From Candidatus Segatella albertsiae (GTDB taxonomy: Bacteria > Bacteroidota > Bacteroidia > Bacteroidales > Bacteroidaceae), in assembly GCA_002451555.1 (NCBI GenBank), contig DKCU01000053.1, forward strand, positions 5,431-13,174: a DNA stretch of 7,744 bases, read 5' to 3'. The notes under the pieces were generated by a model that had not been told where the DNA came from, made no database searches, and saw nothing but the letters and a program-made list of their open reading frames with translations. The position numbers were made by a program, and so were the translations under genes. Shown here piece after piece: positions 6,061 to 7,744 of this stretch. Numbering within the stretch: position 1 is the first letter of the stretch; each line of letters starts with the position of its first letter.

Positions 6061-6105
6061 AAAAAAGCAGGTAGTTCTTCCATGCCCATTGGAATTACTA
6101 CCTGC
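6061..6105 (-). terminator. Strong intrinsic terminator for the AlbA_2 regulator gene
   Basis: GCAGGTAGT (6067-6075) pairs perfectly with ACTACCTGC (6097-6105). An inner stem joins TTCC (6078-6081) to GGAA (6091-6094). On the minus strand the stem is followed at once by six T residues (6066-6061), as expected for a rho-independent terminator, 10 bases after the stop of the regulator gene at 6115. On the plus strand the trailing ATTTTATAT may also help end transcription from the recombinase remnant. Confidence 0.88.
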
Positions 6106-6114
6106 ATTTTATAT

Positions 6115-7602
6115 CTATATTCTTTTGAAGAAACCTTCGTAATCATCATCTAAGATTTTCCAAGATCCATTTTTGCGTCCGCCTTCTCTAACTATCAAAT
6201 TTAGTTCTGATAGCTGCTTAAGGTATCGTTGTACTTGTCGCAAGGAAATTCCCATGTTCTCAGACATTTGAGTGGCATTTATCTGAGGCGTTTGCGAAAT
6301 CAACTTATAGATTTGTCGTTGAGCCTTCACAAATTCTTTTGTGACATTGCCTTTTGCTTTTACGACATCATTAGCCTCTTTTATGACATCTTTTACGACA
6401 TCTCCAACCTCTTTTATGACATGTTGGTTCTCTTTTATGACATCAGTGCCATAATTAAGATTCCACAAAGTGGCATGAAATTCTGATGTATTGGAATAGA
6501 ACTCTGGAGCATGATAATTCTCTAAGCTCTCATAGAGTTTATACTCGCCAATTATCTTCTTCATTCCACTTCCTCTACGTTCCATCAGCTTTAGGCGATG
6601 AAAAAAGTCTGCAAGCAATGGGTTGCGACGCTTCGAAGGTACAGTCAAGGGGTTTAGCTGTTGTATCAATCGCCCATCAAACATGCCACCCGGAGAATAC
6701 ACCTCTATGCGGTCATCATACATATCAATGTGTATTTCGCTGCCAAGTTCCATGTAGTCTCTGTGAATGATGGCATTGCATATCACTTCTGTTACTGCAC
6801 GCTCAGGATAATCTGGCAGTTCTTCTCTATATTCTGCTTCTTTCCACCATCTTCTATGCGAGTTGTTTCTTACAAAAGCGACAGCATCCTGTAGTTGTCC
6901 GATAACACTACCTTCAAGTTCCGCATCATCCAGAGCTTCGCCCAAGCCACTTGTCATGTCAAGCCCATTCCAACGTGTGCAAAATATGCGAGACTGGCGA
7001 ATAGGAGAATCGTCAGCTAACAGAGCACCAGCATTAGTAAGTCTTCCGTCATTGTCCACGATGCCCCATGATACAAAATCGCTATCGTCAAATGACTGGT
7101 TCAAACGTTTGAAGTGTACTGATTTGAGCTTAGAAAAAGCCATATCCTCAAACTTATAGGGCGATGGGATGGCATCAAAAGAGCGACCTGCCCCTCTCAT
7201 TACAAGATTCTTTAGTTGAAGTCTGTCTGCAACAACCGATTCATTGCCAACTCTTACAAATGCCAAGCGTTGCTTATCTCCTATATAGTAATATGGCGTT
7301 TCTTGACCTTTGAAAACGTGAAGCAAAACAAGCTTTTTACCATCCTCCTCTTTAAATTCGAGGTTGACAGCAGGTATAGGGTCAAGTTTTGTTTTTATCT
7401 CTTCACTTATTCTCTCTGCATCACTTTCCGCATCAGCAAGTCCAATCACTTGGTCATCGTCACTGATGCCAAACACCAATGTCCCGCCTTCGCCATTGGC
7501 AAAGGCGGATACACTTTTTAGCCAACTCTTAGGTCACTTGACTTCGAGTTGCTGCTTCTTGTCGTAGGCGGTTGCTTCGCCAATTAGCTTATGTATATTC
7601 AT
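6115..7602 (-). pseudogene. AlbA_2 (Schlafen-like) / GHKL ATP-binding transcriptional regulator with in-frame stop at codon 23
   Basis: A 495-codon frame begins at ATG 7602 (MNIHKLIGEATAYDKKQQLE) but meets TGA at 7536-7534, codon 23. It continues without another stop to TAA at 6115. After the stop the AlbA_2 core is intact: WLKSVSAFANGEGGTLVFGI (about 27-46), then VIGLADAESDAERIS. Residues about 265-310 hold a GHKL-type ATP-binding segment, with EVICNAIIHRDY (272-283) and YSPGGM (302-307), and RRGSGM lies at 342-347. This is the COG2865 arrangement. A heptad-repeat linker covers 387-425 and a winged-helix-like domain about 427-486. Family knowledge: these proteins are predicted regulators, often in accessory DNA. 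Translation after the stop could restart only at a TTG or GTG (7479/7476), losing the first AlbA_2 strand. A strong terminator follows. Codons vary normally after the stop, so the lesion looks recent, or is a sequencing error. Confidence 0.85.
6328..6444 (-). repeat. Six-unit 21-base tandem repeat encoding heptads in the regulator gene
   Basis: The coding strand repeats GATGTCATAAAAGAG followed by 6 variable bases. The units encode DVIKENQ, HVIKEVG, DVVK, DVIKEAN, DVVKAKG and NVTKEFV. The third unit is shortened to 12 bases without losing frame. The array forms a charged linker, probably helical, between the ATP-binding part and the C-terminal DNA-binding domain. Such arrays change length by slippage. 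Confidence 0.85.
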
Positions 7603-7744
7603 ATTCTCAGTTTAGTCTTTACCTGTATTGCGAAAACCTTCATGTACTATCTTGTGTAGATTCTAACTTAAAAGTGTACCACCCCTAATAATTAAAAAGT
7701 ATACCACCTAACCATAGGTAGAGAGCGTTTTGGCACAGCCTTCC
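7603..7744. other. Region upstream of the regulator gene without recognisable gene
   Basis: Apart from the direct repeats I find no coding frame of note and no TAnnTTTG promoter on the minus strand to drive the regulator gene. Short open frames on the minus strand end at or before the repeats, and could be the tail of a gene entering from the right. Confidence 0.5.
7668..7708. repeat. Pair of direct repeats, possible insertion-sequence end
   Basis: TTAAAAGTGTACCACC at 7668-7683 recurs as TTAAAAAGTATACCACC at 7692-7708, differing by one inserted A and one transition. The starts are 24 bases apart. Repeated GTGTACCAC/GTGGTACAC-type motifs are known at the ends of some IS21-family elements, so this may be an IS terminus. 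No transposase can be read in the few bases beyond. A double operator for the neighbouring regulator gene, whose start lies 66 bases away, is an alternative. Confidence 0.4.

Noticed and set aside
5441..6114. Possible invertible segment governed by the serine recombinase
   Set aside because: I found no pair of longer inverted repeats flanking a promoter, and the recombinase itself lacks its catalytic domain.
6229..6486. Plus-strand frame with repeated FYDI motifs
   Set aside because: It is the antisense reading of the heptad repeat in the regulator gene, not a protein.
1..7744. CRISPR array, tRNA or rRNA genes
   Set aside because: No regularly spaced repeats, cloverleaf-like sequences or rRNA motifs were seen on either strand.

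Overview
The window looks like chromosomal DNA from a Bacteroidota bacterium of the Prevotella/Segatella type. Four things point that way. The promoters have the form TTTG ... TAnnTTTG, with a 20-base spacer in two of them. Most starts lack a Shine-Dalgarno sequence. A TonB-dependent receptor sits under a cobalamin riboswitch. The ABC-F, glycerate kinase and serine-recombinase proteins read like members from that phylum. The genus is an inference; the window has no rRNA or other marker gene.

Layout. Positions 1-934 (minus) hold the first 311 codons of a BtuB-like outer-membrane receptor that runs off the left edge. Positions 935-1350 hold its leader: an expression-platform hairpin, a well-formed cobalamin riboswitch, an extra hairpin and a promoter. 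A divergent promoter at 1386-1417 drives ettA (1499-3196, plus), an ABC-F translation factor followed by a 14-bp-stem terminator. Next come an AT-rich four-helix membrane protein (3264-3707, plus) and, convergent and overlapping it by 4 bases, a glycerate kinase (3704-4786, minus). A divergent intergenic region with two promoter-like elements leads to an HD-domain phosphohydrolase (4934-5440, plus).

From about 5441 rightward the DNA looks like an accessory or decayed region. It holds a doubtful 31-codon ORF, a perfect 26-base palindrome, a small minus-strand ORF, the C-terminal stump of a serine recombinase (5802-6038), a strong terminator, and a 495-codon AlbA_2/GHKL-type ATP-binding regulator (6115-7602, minus) interrupted by an in-frame TGA at codon 23. 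Beyond that, two near-identical direct repeats at 7668-7708 resemble the terminal repeats of some insertion sequences.

The left part therefore combines nutrient uptake controlled by B12 with translation and carbon-metabolism housekeeping genes. The right part records mobile-DNA activity and gene decay. I see no clear new multi-gene system. The observations most worth a second look are the nonsense codon in the AlbA_2 regulator, the heptad-encoding repeat inside the same gene, the serine-recombinase remnant, and short repeats inserted in frame in btuB and the glycerate kinase.
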